Positions 55,197 to 64,000 of a DNA stretch of 64,000 nucleotides are shown piece after piece. Position 1 is the first letter of the stretch, and each line of letters starts with the position of its first letter. The notes beneath the pieces were generated by a model, which was not told where the DNA came from, made no database searches, and saw only the letters and a list, made by a program, of their open reading frames with translations. Source of the stretch: Henriciella pelagia (GTDB lineage Bacteria > Pseudomonadota > Alphaproteobacteria > Caulobacterales > Hyphomonadaceae). A program made the position numbers and the translations under genes. The stretch lies in assembly GCF_002088945.1 (NCBI RefSeq), contig NZ_NCSU01000007.1:186001-250000 (forward strand), written 5' to 3'.

Positions 55197-55814
55197 ATGC
55201 GACATGCCCAGGTCTGGCGCGGCATTGACCTGCTGGCCGAGAAGAATGGCCTCAGCGCGTCGGGCCTTGCCAAGCAGGCCGGTCTCGACCCGACAAGTTT
55301 CAACCCGTCCAAGCGTGAGAGCAAGGATGGCCGCCCGCGTTGGCCGTCAACCGAAAGCATCGCTCGCGCCCTCGAAGCTGTCGGGGCGGGCATGGATGAT
55401 TTCGCCGCCCTCGTGGAAGGCTATCGCGGTGCCACCGCCCCACTGATCGGCTTTGCGCAGGCGGGGGCGGATGGCTTTTTCGACGATAGCGGCTTTCCGG
55501 TGGGTGGCGGCTGGGACGAAGTGCGGTTTCCCGGTCTTGGCGACGAACCGGTCTATGCCCTCGAGATTTCCGGCGACAGCATGGAGCCCGCCTACCGCGA
55601 AGGTGACCGGATCATTGTTGCGCCCGGCGCGCAGGTTCGCAAGGGTGACCGGGTGGTCGTCAAGACGGTGGATGGCGAGGTAATGGCGAAGGTACTTGGC
55701 CGGCAGACAGAGAAGCAGGTGGAGCTGATTTCACTCAATCGCGACCACCCGACACGTCAGTTCAAACCGGGCGACATCCTCTGGATTGCGCGCATTCTCT
55801 GGGTCAGTCAGTAG
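55197..55814 (+). CDS. XRE/S24 LexA-like regulator
   Basis: This 205-aa protein has an N-terminal helix-turn-helix (LAEKNGLSASGLAKQAGLDP, then SFNPSKRESKDGRPRWPSTE) and a C-terminal S24 (LexA-type) peptidase domain with nucleophile Ser128 (ISGDSMEP) and Lys165 (VMAKVLG), 37 residues apart as in LexA. An Ala-Gly at residues 89-90 (FAQAGADG) is a possible self-cleavage site. It could be a RecA-responsive repressor or a LexA paralogue of unknown regulon. GGAGA precedes the ATG at 55197 by seven bases; the ATG at 55161 is not supported. Confidence 0.87.
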   Translation: MRHAQVWRGIDLLAEKNGLSASGLAKQAGLDPTSFNPSKRESKDGRPRWPSTESIARALEAVGAGMDDFAALVEGYRGATAPLIGFAQAGADGFFDDSGFPVGGGWDEVRFPGLGDEPVYALEISGDSMEPAYREGDRIIVAPGAQVRKGDRVVVKTVDGEVMAKVLGRQTEKQVELISLNRDHPTRQFKPGDILWIARILWVSQ

Positions 55815-55887
55815 TCAATAGCCTTCGCAGGCGCAGCACATTATCCGCTTGCCCTTGGGGTAGTCGGTGTGCAAACCGTGAGATCAG

Positions 55888-56802
55888 ATGGACTGGGACA
55901 AATTGAAATCCTTTCACGCTGCCGCTGAAGCGGGCAGCCTCACCGCCGCCGGTGAACGGCTGGGTATTTCCCAGTCTGCTGTCTCGCGACAGATTTCGGC
56001 TCTGGAAGAACAGCTCGGCGTTTCGCTGTTCCAGCGCCATGCGCGCGGGCTTGTGCTGACCGATGCCGGCCACACGCTGCACCGCTCGACCATGGACATG
56101 TCGTCAGCCGCACAAATGGCGAATGCCGCCCTGCGCGACCAGCAGGATGTTGCCCAGGGCGACCTCGTCGTAACGGCGCCCATCGCCTTCGGGTCAACCT
56201 GGCTGGTGCCGCGCCTTGGAAATTTCATCAATGCCAATCCGAACATGCGCGTCGATCTGCGACTTGATGACGGGGAGACCTATGACCTCCTCAAGCTGGA
56301 AGCGGAATGCGCGATCCGTCTGTGGGCGGCTGAAAAATCAGACCTGATCCAGCGCAAACTCGGCACGGTCGCGACCAATCTCTACGCCACGCCGGACTAT
56401 CTGAAACGCCACGGCACCCCGCGCACGCCGCAGGATCTCGATAATCATCGCATCATCGGCTATGGCACGGAGAAATCGATGCTGGATGCGATGAGCTGGG
56501 CCCAGAGGGTCGGCCGCGACGACACGCTGCCGCGCAAGGCCAGCCTGTCGGTGAACAATGTTCCGGCCATGCTGCGCGCGGTTGAGGCTGGTCTCGGCAT
56601 TGCAGACCTGCCGGACTATATGGCGAGCACGTCGCCCCGTCTGGTCAGGGTGCTGCCAGACCATACCGGACCGACTTTCGACCTCTATTTCATCTATCCA
56701 AGTGACCTCAAGCGCTCCAAGCGGATTGCCGCCTTTCGCGACTTCCTCACCACCGAGGTCGAGGCGATCAAGCGAGAAAGCATCCAACTTCGCGCTAGCT
56801 GA
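55888..56802 (+). CDS. LysR-family transcriptional regulator
   Basis: This 304-aa LysR protein begins MDWDKLKSFHAAAEAGSLTAA and has the helix-turn-helix GERLGISQSAVSRQISALEEQLGVSLFQR in the first 55 residues, then an effector-binding domain. The effector is not known. It is not divergent from an obvious target gene: the S24 gene precedes it on the same strand and the candidate sRNA follows. It probably acts elsewhere. Confidence 0.92.
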   Translation: MDWDKLKSFHAAAEAGSLTAAGERLGISQSAVSRQISALEEQLGVSLFQRHARGLVLTDAGHTLHRSTMDMSSAAQMANAALRDQQDVAQGDLVVTAPIAFGSTWLVPRLGNFINANPNMRVDLRLDDGETYDLLKLEAECAIRLWAAEKSDLIQRKLGTVATNLYATPDYLKRHGTPRTPQDLDNHRIIGYGTEKSMLDAMSWAQRVGRDDTLPRKASLSVNNVPAMLRAVEAGLGIADLPDYMASTSPRLVRVLPDHTGPTFDLYFIYPSDLKRSKRIAAFRDFLTTEVEAIKRESIQLRAS

Positions 56803-56881
56803 CCACCCCACCATGCATAAACGCATGGCTTGATTTCTGATTCGCAACTTGGCTTTCACCGCCTGCATGCCTACTTGTCGG

Positions 56882-56996
56882 GGTGAGCCGTGGTCCCGGC
56901 CTTTTAACCAATCCCTCCGATTGGTCGTTTCCTCCCTTAAAGTAGGGACCCACTTTTTAGAGCCCGGCGCGATCCTTCGCTGCCGGGCTTTTTTTT
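56882..56996 (+). ncRNA. Candidate small regulatory RNA with CCUCC-loop hairpins
   Basis: In the lysR-dps gap an alphaproteobacterial-type promoter (CTTGGC at 56847-56852, 17 bp, CTACTT at 56870-56875) predicts a start near 56882. The transcript would hold hairpin ACCAATC-CCTCC-GATTGGT (56907-56925) with CCUCC in the loop, then TTTCCTCCC and hairpin TCCCT-TAAAGT-AGGGA (56933-56948), then a terminator at 56961-56996. Exposed CCUCC loops are anti-Shine-Dalgarno sequences, as in alpha-r14/'cuckoo'-type sRNAs of Rhizobiales. It could instead be a 3' UTR of lysR; expression is not shown by the sequence. Confidence 0.5.
56961..56996 (+). terminator. Rho-independent terminator
   Basis: AGCCCGGC-13-base loop-GCCGGGCT followed by eight Ts. 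It faces the + strand only (no T-run on the other strand). It lies 160 bp after the lysR stop, so it serves either a long lysR 3' UTR or the candidate sRNA. Confidence 0.9.
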
Positions 56997-57015
56997 GTTA
57001 CATTTATGCAATTTT

Positions 57016-57477
57016 TCAGAGGCTGGCCCGGAGCATCCAGGCCGTCTTGTCAGCAATGGTTGCGCGCTGGGTGAGCATGTCGGCCGTCACATCGTCAAAT
57101 TCTGCGACCGCTGCGACGCCTTCGCGGGCCGCCCGGGCCACCGCTTCATGGCCTTTGGACAGGTTGGTGACCATGGCTTCGGCATCTGGCACGCCATTGT
57201 CGGCGCGAATGGTCGCGTAGGAATACATTTCTTCTGTCGAAGCCGGCGCATAATAGTCGAGCGCGCGGATGCGTTCGGCCAGTTCGTCCAGCGCCGCCCA
57301 GAGTTCAGTGTACTGCTCCATGAACATGGCATGCAGGGACTGGAAGCGTGGGCCGGTGACATTCCAGTGATAGCTGTGCGTCTTGGAATAGAGCGCATAG
57401 GTCTCGCCCAGCACCTTGCGGATGGCTTCGACGGATTTTTTTCTCTGATCGTCAGTCAGACCAATATCGATCGGCAT
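57016..57477 (-). CDS. dps: Dps-family DNA-protecting / iron-storage protein
   Basis: This 153-aa ferritin-like protein has the Dps ferroxidase ligands in LGETYALYSKTHSYHWNVTG and the WAALDELAERIRALD helix. The N-terminus is short, without a lysine-rich tail for DNA binding. The ATG at 57477 follows GGAGATCCAGAA. It oxidises Fe(II) with H2O2 and stores iron as a 12-mer, protecting against oxidative stress. It is convergent with the sRNA candidate and 92 bases from the aminotransferase gene on the same strand. Confidence 0.93.
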   Translation of the reverse strand: MPIDIGLTDDQRKKSVEAIRKVLGETYALYSKTHSYHWNVTGPRFQSLHAMFMEQYTELWAALDELAERIRALDYYAPASTEEMYSYATIRADNGVPDAEAMVTNLSKGHEAVARAAREGVAAVAEFDDVTADMLTQRATIADKTAWMLRASL

Positions 57478-57568
57478 TTCTGGATCTCCTGAATGATTGA
57501 TGCCGTCCATATGGGCATCAACGAACCGAGAACCAATCAATTGGGCTGGGCTGAAATATAGAAATATT

Positions 57569-58870
<1,302 letters not shown>

Positions 58871-58986
58871 TCAGGCACGAAGCAGATGCAGCAAATTTCA
58901 CGCATCGGTTTCAACGAATTTTGGTCAGTTGGCCATAGGATCCATCAATCGTCGGACCTGTCCGGGGGACAAGTCGGAGGAAGGAA

Positions 58987-59295
58987 ATGATTAGCACGGT
59001 ATCCAAGTCGCCATTTGACAAGATTTACAGCGACATCATGACAGAGGTATCGCGCCGGTACGAGGCGACGGTGCACTGGCTGATGCAGCGCAACGATGCC
59101 GAACAGCTGATCATTGCCTGCGTGTTCATCCTGCTGCTGTTGTGGCTGATGATCCGCAGGTCCATGCGTAACAAGGATGGCAGCACGAGCCGCAATTTCG
59201 GCGGATCAGTCGTCCTGATCATGATTTTCGCCTTCGGTCTTGGCTGGATGCTGGACAGTGGCGGCGGATCGCTGGCCTTCATGTTCCGCGGCTGA
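58987..59295 (+). CDS. Small membrane protein
   Basis: This 102-aa protein has two hydrophobic helices (ADEQLIIACVFILLLLWLMI-like, about residues 37-57, and SVVLIMIFAFGLGWMLDSGG) and an N-terminal soluble helix (KIYSDIMTEVSRRYEATVHW). GGAGGAAGGAA precedes the ATG at 58987. No family is recognised. It is 46 bases upstream of uvrC on the same strand but is probably a separate function. Confidence 0.72.
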   Translation: MISTVSKSPFDKIYSDIMTEVSRRYEATVHWLMQRNDAEQLIIACVFILLLLWLMIRRSMRNKDGSTSRNFGGSVVLIMIFAFGLGWMLDSGGGSLAFMFRG

Positions 59296-59341
59296 CACAG
59301 GCGGCCTAGGCGGCAGGGCTGCCAGCCCCTAGATTGGCGCC

Positions 59342-61231
59342 ATGTCTGACTCGCCCACATCGCAGGCGCCCAAGCGCGGCGTCGATGTCATCAAGGACAA
59401 TCTGAAGCGCCTGCCCGCCAAGCCGGGCGTCTACCGCATGTTTGGCGCGAAGGATGAGGTGCTCTATGTCGGCAAGGCACGAAACCTGAAGGCGCGCGTC
59501 TCAAATTATGCGCGGCTCGGCGGCCACACACAGCGTATCGCTGCCATGATTGCGCTGACCTCGCGCATGGAATTCGTGGTGACGGAAAGCGAGACTGAAG
59601 CGCTGCTGCTGGAAGCGAGTCTCATCAAGTCGCTCCGGCCGAGATTCAACATCCTGCTGCGTGACGACAAATCATTTCCATATATCCTGATCCGCCGTGA
59701 TCATGACTATCCGCAGATCCTGAAATATCGCGGCTCCAAGCAGGATCGCGGTGACTATTTCGGGCCGTTTGCGAGCGCCAATGCCGTCACGCGCACCCTC
59801 GACACGCTGCAGAAGGCCTTCCTGCTACGCACCTGCGAGGACAGCGTGTTCTCGGTCCGCAACCGGCCCTGCATGCTGCACCAGATCAAGCGTTGCTCTG
59901 CGCCCTGTGTCGGCCTGATCAGCGAGAGCGGCTATACCAGGCTCGCTAACCAGGCGGCCGACTTCCTGCGCGGCAAGGGCGTCGACCTGCAGGCAGAGCT
60001 CGCAAGCGAGATGGAAGCGGCATCCGAGGAGATGGATTTCGAGCGCGCCGCAACCCTGCGTGACCGTATTCGCGCCCTGGCCGTCGTGCGGGCCCAGCAG
60101 GACATCAACCCGGACGGCATAGAGGAAGCCGATATCTTCGCCATTGCCATGGAAGGTGGCCAGTCGGCGGTGCAGGTCTTCTTCATCCGCGCTGGCCAGA
60201 ACTGGGGCGCCACCATCCACTTCCCGCGCCATGAGAAGGACGAGACGCAGGAGGAAATCCTCTCTGCCTTCCTCGTCCAGTTCTATGACAAGCGCCCGGC
60301 CCCGCGCCTCATCCTGACCAATGAGGCGCCGGACCAGCGAGACCTGATCGGCGAAGCGCTGGAGCTGAAGGCGGGCAGGAAGGTCGAGATCCGTACCCCG
60401 CAACGCGGCGAGAAGCGCGAACTTGTGGCCCAGGCGACACGCAACGCAGCCGAGGCGCTATCGCGCAAGCTGGCCGAAACGGCGAGCCAGCAGCGCCTGC
60501 TGAAGGATCTCGCCAAGGCGTTCGACCTGCCTGAACCGCCAAAGCGCGTCGAAATCTACGATAATAGCCACATACAGGGGTCGAATGCCGTTGGCGGCAT
60601 GGTCGTGGCCGGCCCGGAAGGCTTCATCAAGGGCCAGTATCGCAAGTTCAATATCAAGGACACCAAGCTCGAACCGGGCGATGATTACGGCATGATGCGG
60701 GAGGTCATGACACGGCGCTTCAAACGGCTCCTCAAGGAGGCGGAAGAGCAGAAGCTGCCGATCCGCGAGCTTGAAACCTATCCGGACCTTGTGCTCATCG
60801 ATGGCGGGCTCGGCCAGCTCAGCGCCGTCACCGAGGCGATCGGCGAGCTTGGGCTGACGCCGGATGACATTACGCTCGTCTCCATCGCCAAGGGACCGGA
60901 CCGCAATGCCGGCCGGGAGAAGTTTTTCCGGCCGGGCAAGACACCCTTCCAGCTGCCGCCGGACACGCCGGTGCTCTACTACCTGCAGCGCCTGCGCGAC
61001 GAGGCGCATCGCTGGGCCATTGGCGCGCACCGCTCCAAACGGTCGGCTGACATCAAGTCGTCACCTCTGGATGAGATAGAAGGCATTGGCCCATCGCGGA
61101 AAAAAGCCTTATTGCACAGGTTTGGATCTGCCAAAGGCGTTTCACGGGCCAAGCTGGTCGACCTGGAAAATGTGGATGGCATCAACCGCGCTCTCGCTGA
61201 ACGGATCTATGGCCATTTTAATGGAGGCTAG
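59342..61231 (+). CDS. uvrC: UvrABC system protein C
   Basis: This 629-aa excinuclease subunit has the GIY-YIG nuclease ([20 protein letters not shown], residues about 20-100), the UVR motif ([20 protein letters not shown], near 225), the C-terminal RNase H-like nuclease region ([32 protein letters not shown]) and a terminal helix-hairpin-helix ([20 protein letters not shown]). It makes the dual incision in nucleotide excision repair with UvrA and UvrB. Length is typical. The pgsA gene follows immediately, an arrangement common in this lineage. Confidence 0.95.
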   Translation: MSDSPTSQAPKRGVDVIKDNLKRLPAKPGVYRMFGAKDEVLYVGKARNLKARVSNYARLGGHTQRIAAMIALTSRMEFVVTESETEALLLEASLIKSLRPRFNILLRDDKSFPYILIRRDHDYPQILKYRGSKQDRGDYFGPFASANAVTRTLDTLQKAFLLRTCEDSVFSVRNRPCMLHQIKRCSAPCVGLISESGYTRLANQAADFLRGKGVDLQAELASEMEAASEEMDFERAATLRDRIRALAVVRAQQDINPDGIEEADIFAIAMEGGQSAVQVFFIRAGQNWGATIHFPRHEKDETQEEILSAFLVQFYDKRPAPRLILTNEAPDQRDLIGEALELKAGRKVEIRTPQRGEKRELVAQATRNAAEALSRKLAETASQQRLLKDLAKAFDLPEPPKRVEIYDNSHIQGSNAVGGMVVAGPEGFIKGQYRKFNIKDTKLEPGDDYGMMREVMTRRFKRLLKEAEEQKLPIRELETYPDLVLIDGGLGQLSAVTEAIGELGLTPDDITLVSIAKGPDRNAGREKFFRPGKTPFQLPPDTPVLYYLQRLRDEAHRWAIGAHRSKRSADIKSSPLDEIEGIGPSRKKALLHRFGSAKGVSRAKLVDLENVDGINRALAERIYGHFNGG

Positions 61232-61237
61232 TGACCA

Positions 61238-61855
61238 TTGGGGCTGAAATGGTTGCCGAATACCGTCACCATCCTGCGGTGCGTCCTGGCCATCTGGGTC
61301 GGCTTTCTCATCCTGGAATTCGGTCGCCAGCTTGATGCAGGCCGCGCCACCGGCAGCTGGGTTTTCCTTCCGTTTGCGGCCTTTGTGTTCGTGGCCGCAA
61401 CCGACTGGCTGGACGGCGCGCTGGCCCGCGGGCTCGATGCGGTCAGCCCACTCGGTGCCCGGCTCGACCCGATTGCGGACAAGCTCCTGACCGGCGCCTG
61501 CCTGCTGACGCTCGCACATCTCGATAGCTGGACGTGGACGGTGTCCATTCCGGCGCTCACCATTGTCGGGCGCGATCTTCTCATGACAGCCATCCGCGAA
61601 TCCATGGGCAATCCGAGGGGGTTGAAAGTGACGCGCGCGGCAAAATGGAAGACGGCTGTGGCACTGGTCGCGATTGGCGCATGCCTTCTCGGCATGGCAA
61701 TCAGCGCGCTTGCGCTTGATACCGAGCGGTTCTCGGCAGCCTGGATCGGAACGCGCGCCGTCCTGATGGCAGGCCTGGTCGGCATCTGGGTCGCCGCTAT
61801 CATGTCCGTGATGACCGCCGCTGACTATGTCTCAGCGCTGCGCCAGCAGGACTGA
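61238..61855 (+). CDS. pgsA: CDP-diacylglycerol-glycerol-3-phosphate 3-phosphatidyltransferase
   Basis: This 205-aa integral membrane enzyme has the CDP-alcohol phosphatidyltransferase motif DGALARGLDAVSPLGARLDP (D-G-x2-A-R-x8-G-x3-D, with the last Asp in PIADK) and six hydrophobic helices. It makes phosphatidylglycerol phosphate, the first committed step of phosphatidylglycerol and cardiolipin synthesis. It starts with TTG at 61238; GGAGG lies 10 bases upstream. The uvrC-pgsA pair is separated by six bases only. Confidence 0.92.
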   Translation: MGLKWLPNTVTILRCVLAIWVGFLILEFGRQLDAGRATGSWVFLPFAAFVFVAATDWLDGALARGLDAVSPLGARLDPIADKLLTGACLLTLAHLDSWTWTVSIPALTIVGRDLLMTAIRESMGNPRGLKVTRAAKWKTAVALVAIGACLLGMAISALALDTERFSAAWIGTRAVLMAGLVGIWVAAIMSVMTAADYVSALRQQD

Positions 61856-61859
61856 AAGC

Positions 61860-62318
61860 CTACCAGTAGCCATCCGAGACGCCGCCGCCATAGACCTCGG
61901 CAAGACGGCGCTTCGTGCCGGGCGTCGCGTCTTCGGGCGGCGAGACCGGGTCGATCCACAGCCGCTGCGAGATTTCGCCGCGACTTGTCGGCTCCCGCGC
62001 TTGCCATGCCTCCGCGTCCAGCCGGTAGAGCACGACATGGTCATTCGGGAAGACGCGGTGATTGGAGTAAATGCCAATGAGGCGAGGCGCTCCGACAATC
62101 TCGGCACCTGCTTCTTCAATCAGCTCACGCCTGAGCGAGACTTCGGCGATTTCACCTTTCTCTACGCCGCCCCCGGGCAGGAACAGGCCGGATGTGTAGG
62201 TGTGACGGACCAGCAGGACACGGCCTTGGCTATCTTCCAGCATCGCCCTCACGCCAAGCGTCATCGGGCGGCTCATGCGGAACCAGGACTGAAACATTCT
62301 CGTGCGGAGTTTTGGCAT
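61860..62318 (-). CDS. Nudix hydrolase
   Basis: This 152-aa protein has the Nudix box GGVEKGEIAEVSLRRELIEE-AG (GX5EX7REUXEEXGU) with all metal-binding glutamates. It hydrolyses a nucleoside diphosphate linked to another moiety; the substrate is unknown. The start is uncertain: ATG at 62318 is given, GTG at 62357 and ATG at 62297 are possible; none has a strong ribosome binding site. It is convergent with pgsA, five bases apart. Confidence 0.85.
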   Translation of the reverse strand: MPKLRTRMFQSWFRMSRPMTLGVRAMLEDSQGRVLLVRHTYTSGLFLPGGGVEKGEIAEVSLRRELIEEAGAEIVGAPRLIGIYSNHRVFPNDHVVLYRLDAEAWQAREPTSRGEISQRLWIDPVSPPEDATPGTKRRLAEVYGGGVSDGYW

Positions 62319-62408
62319 CAATATGGTTTCCGGTGAATTGCACCCTCGCCAAACCACTCAACACAGTCTATCAAGCCGGGCAACATTGGGTATTCAGGGT
62401 AGTTAAAC

Positions 62409-62489
62409 ATGTTCGCACTCATCGCCATCGGCGTCACGGTCGCAGTTTTCGGGCTTTTGAATCTGATCGATTATCGCCGTCTCGACTAA
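62409..62489 (+). CDS. Very small single-helix peptide (26 aa) upstream of the antiporter
   Basis: MFALIAIGVTVAVFGLLNLI followed by DYRRLD: one hydrophobic helix and a charged tail, with a weak AGGGTA upstream. AAGAGG at its 3' end would serve the next gene, 15 bases later. It may be a leader peptide coupled to translation of the antiporter or a small membrane subunit. Called with caution because of its length. Confidence 0.4.
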   Translation: MFALIAIGVTVAVFGLLNLIDYRRLD

Positions 62490-62504
62490 GAGGTCCATGT
62501 AGAC

Positions 62505-63494
62505 TTGCCAGATCTGGCGCTCCTTGCAGCCCTTGTTGGCGGACTCGTCATTCTTGCCCTCGCGGGCGACTTTCTGGTCAATGGCGCCATGGACGCTGCG
62601 CGGCGTCTTGGCATTTCTCCTCTTATCGCAGGCATACTGATCGTCGGGTTCGGCACGTCCGCGCCGGAAATGGTTGTGTCGCTGGATGCCGCCTATAGCG
62701 GCAATCCCGGCCTCGCCATCGGCAATATCGTCGGCTCCAACATCGCCAATATCTGGTTCGTCCTGGCCGCGCCAGCCCTGCTCATACCGCTGACGGCGCG
62801 CCAGTTCGGCCTGCGCCGATCCTTCTGGTTCATGCTGGCCGTGACCGCCGTGTGGATCGCGTGGACCATGCACCACCCGCTGACGCCGCTCTTCGGCCTT
62901 GTCCTGCTGGCCCTCCTCGTCCTCTACACCTTCCTGATGTTGTGGTGGACCTCGTCAGCCTTGCGCAAGGGCGTCGATGTCGGGCTGGAAGACGGCGATG
63001 AACTCAAGACGTTCACCATGGCTGCAAGCCTGATCGTCGGCATTGTCGGCCTGCCGCTCGGCGCGCATCTCATCGTCGAGGGCGGCACCGGCATCGCGCG
63101 AACCTATAATGTCCCCGAGGAAGTCATTGGCCTCACCCTACTCGCCATCGGCACCTCCCTGCCAGAGCTGGGCGCCGGTCTTGCCGCCGCATTCCGCAGG
63201 CGCGCAGATGTGATCATCGGCAATGTCATCGGATCGAACATCTTCAACCTCGCCGGCGCGGGCGCGATCATCGCCCTGTTCGGGCCCACCGATCTCGCGC
63301 CGACCTTCCCGCAATTTGATCACTGGTTCATGGCAGCGGCAGCGATCACGCTCGGTCTCTTCGTCATTCCCCGCAACAAGATCACGCGCCTTGCCGCGCT
63401 TGCCATGGGACTTACCTATGGCATCTATCTCTACGGGCTGGTGAACGGCTGGAACATCGCAGGCGGAGTGGAAAGCCTCCTTGGCGGAAACTGA
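62505..63494 (+). CDS. Calcium/sodium antiporter (CaCA, YrbG-like)
   Basis: This 329-aa protein has ten hydrophobic helices and the two inverted alpha repeats of the family: VGFGTSAPEMVVSLDAAYSG with AIGNIVGSNIANIW, and AIGTSLPELGAGLAAAFRRR with VIIGNVIGSNIFN. The acidic loop between halves (DVGLEDGDELK) is also typical. It exchanges Ca2+ for Na+ or H+. It begins with TTG at 62505 (AAGAGG 11 bases upstream). Its end overlaps the start of the SDR gene by 14 bases in another frame. Confidence 0.9.
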   Translation: MPDLALLAALVGGLVILALAGDFLVNGAMDAARRLGISPLIAGILIVGFGTSAPEMVVSLDAAYSGNPGLAIGNIVGSNIANIWFVLAAPALLIPLTARQFGLRRSFWFMLAVTAVWIAWTMHHPLTPLFGLVLLALLVLYTFLMLWWTSSALRKGVDVGLEDGDELKTFTMAASLIVGIVGLPLGAHLIVEGGTGIARTYNVPEEVIGLTLLAIGTSLPELGAGLAAAFRRRADVIIGNVIGSNIFNLAGAGAIIALFGPTDLAPTFPQFDHWFMAAAAITLGLFVIPRNKITRLAALAMGLTYGIYLYGLVNGWNIAGGVESLLGGN

Positions 63495-64000
63495 ACTCAA
63501 ACACCGGCGCGCCCTCATCACAGGCGCGGGAAAGCGGATCGGACAGGCGCTTGCAGAAGCGCTTGGCCAAGATGGCTGGGCGGTTGCGGTCCACTATCGT
63601 TCGTCCGCTGATGGTGCGAAGGAAACTGTACGCGCGATAGAAGCCGCTGGCGGCAAAGGCGTCATCGTGCAGGGCGACCTCGCTGAGGAAAAAGACTTGA
63701 GGCAGCTTGTACCGCTCGCTGCGGAAAAACTTGGCGGACCGCTCACACTCCTGGTCAACTCAGCCTCGACCTTTGAACAGGATACAGCGCGCAATCATGA
63801 TCGCGAGGGCTGGGATCTTCATTTCGACGCCAATCTTCGCGCCCCCGTGGCGCTTGCGCAGGCGTTTGCGAACGCCCTGCCGGAAAAGCAACGCGGCCTC
63901 ATCGTCAACCTGATCGACCAGCGCGTCTGGAAGCTCAACCCGCAATTCTTCACCTACACGCTTTCGAAATCGGCGCTGTGGACGGCCACGCAGACGCTGG
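63481..64000 (+). CDS. Short-chain dehydrogenase, pteridine-reductase-like, cut off by window end
   Basis: At least 173 residues are seen. The NADP-binding motif is ALITGAGKRIGQALAEALG with an arginine after AGK (TGxGxRxG), LVNSASTFEQD follows, then the Y-x3-K site FTYTLSKSALW. The TGAGKRIG and LNPQFFTYTLSKSALW patterns are those of FolM/PTR1-type pteridine or dihydromonapterin reductases. It begins with TTG at 63481, overlapping the antiporter stop by 14 bases; GGAGTGGAAAG precedes it. The C-terminus lies beyond the window. Confidence 0.82.
   Translation, partial: MAETELKHRRALITGAGKRIGQALAEALGQDGWAVAVHYRSSADGAKETVRAIEAAGGKGVIVQGDLAEEKDLRQLVPLAAEKLGGPLTLLVNSASTFEQDTARNHDREGWDLHFDANLRAPVALAQAFANALPEKQRGLIVNLIDQRVWKLNPQFFTYTLSKSALWTATQTL

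Overview
This 64 kb window looks like ordinary chromosome of a high-GC alphaproteobacterium, most likely from the Hyphomonadaceae/Caulobacterales side. The grounds are a full-length PodJ-like polarity protein, a uvrC-pgsA pair, a ligase-associated DNA repair set, a MerR/LiuR-type regulator over beta-oxidation genes, and several families of short palindromic repeats. No rRNA, tRNA, CRISPR, prophage or conventional insertion sequence was seen.

Layout. 0-2.6 kb: a tubby/LURP-like protein, then an ArsR-led operon (ArsR, SRPBCC, small membrane protein, two DUF1801 proteins). 2.6-9.5 kb: small stand-alone genes (membrane protein, dienelactone hydrolase, RluE-type pseudouridine synthase, MAPEG protein, ArsC-like protein, phosphodiester glycosidase, ABC-F ATPase). 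9.7-12.5 kb: TesB thioesterase and a fatty acyl-CoA synthetase. 12.6-21.6 kb: the ligase-associated helicase, exonuclease and ATP-dependent ligase, interleaved with a serine hydrolase, a lipoprotein and a thioesterase. 21.6-26 kb: a membrane protein and the PodJ-like protein. 26.2-34.5 kb: a fatty-acid beta-oxidation locus (MerR regulator, two acyl-CoA dehydrogenases, thiolase, FadJ-type bifunctional enzyme) with a DUF559 endonuclease-like gene lodged in it. 34.7-36.6 kb: two paralogous TetR regulators. 36.7-45.9 kb: S9 peptidase, OmpA lipoprotein, SRAP protein, HSL-type hydrolase plus TetR, M23 lipoprotein, flavin monooxygenase, paired thioesterases. 45.9-55.8 kb: GNAT-nitrilase fusion, RecQ, TPR lipoprotein, HDAC-like deacetylase, MATE exporter, PyrD, S24 regulator. 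55.9-64 kb: LysR, a candidate sRNA, Dps, aspartate aminotransferase, UvrC, PgsA, Nudix, a Ca/Na antiporter and a cut-off SDR.

How the genes work together. Acyl-CoA synthetase, dehydrogenases, thiolase, FadJ and thioesterases make fatty-acid handling the dominant theme. The MerR gene and one dehydrogenase gene share a 16-bp box, which suggests one regulon. DNA repair is the second theme (helicase/exonuclease/ligase, RecQ, UvrC, SRAP and a LexA-like S24 protein).

Most notable observation. A palindromic element of about 50 bp (called class A here) occurs eight times. Five copies lie inside the ligase-associated helicase gene, in two clusters, as in-frame insertions that are translated. Three copies bound the DUF559 gene in the beta-oxidation operon. 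There one copy supplies the Shine-Dalgarno sequence and another encodes the C-terminal tail and stop. The loci share the arrangement reverse element - cargo - forward element, which points to a mobile palindromic system that may depend on a DUF559 nuclease.
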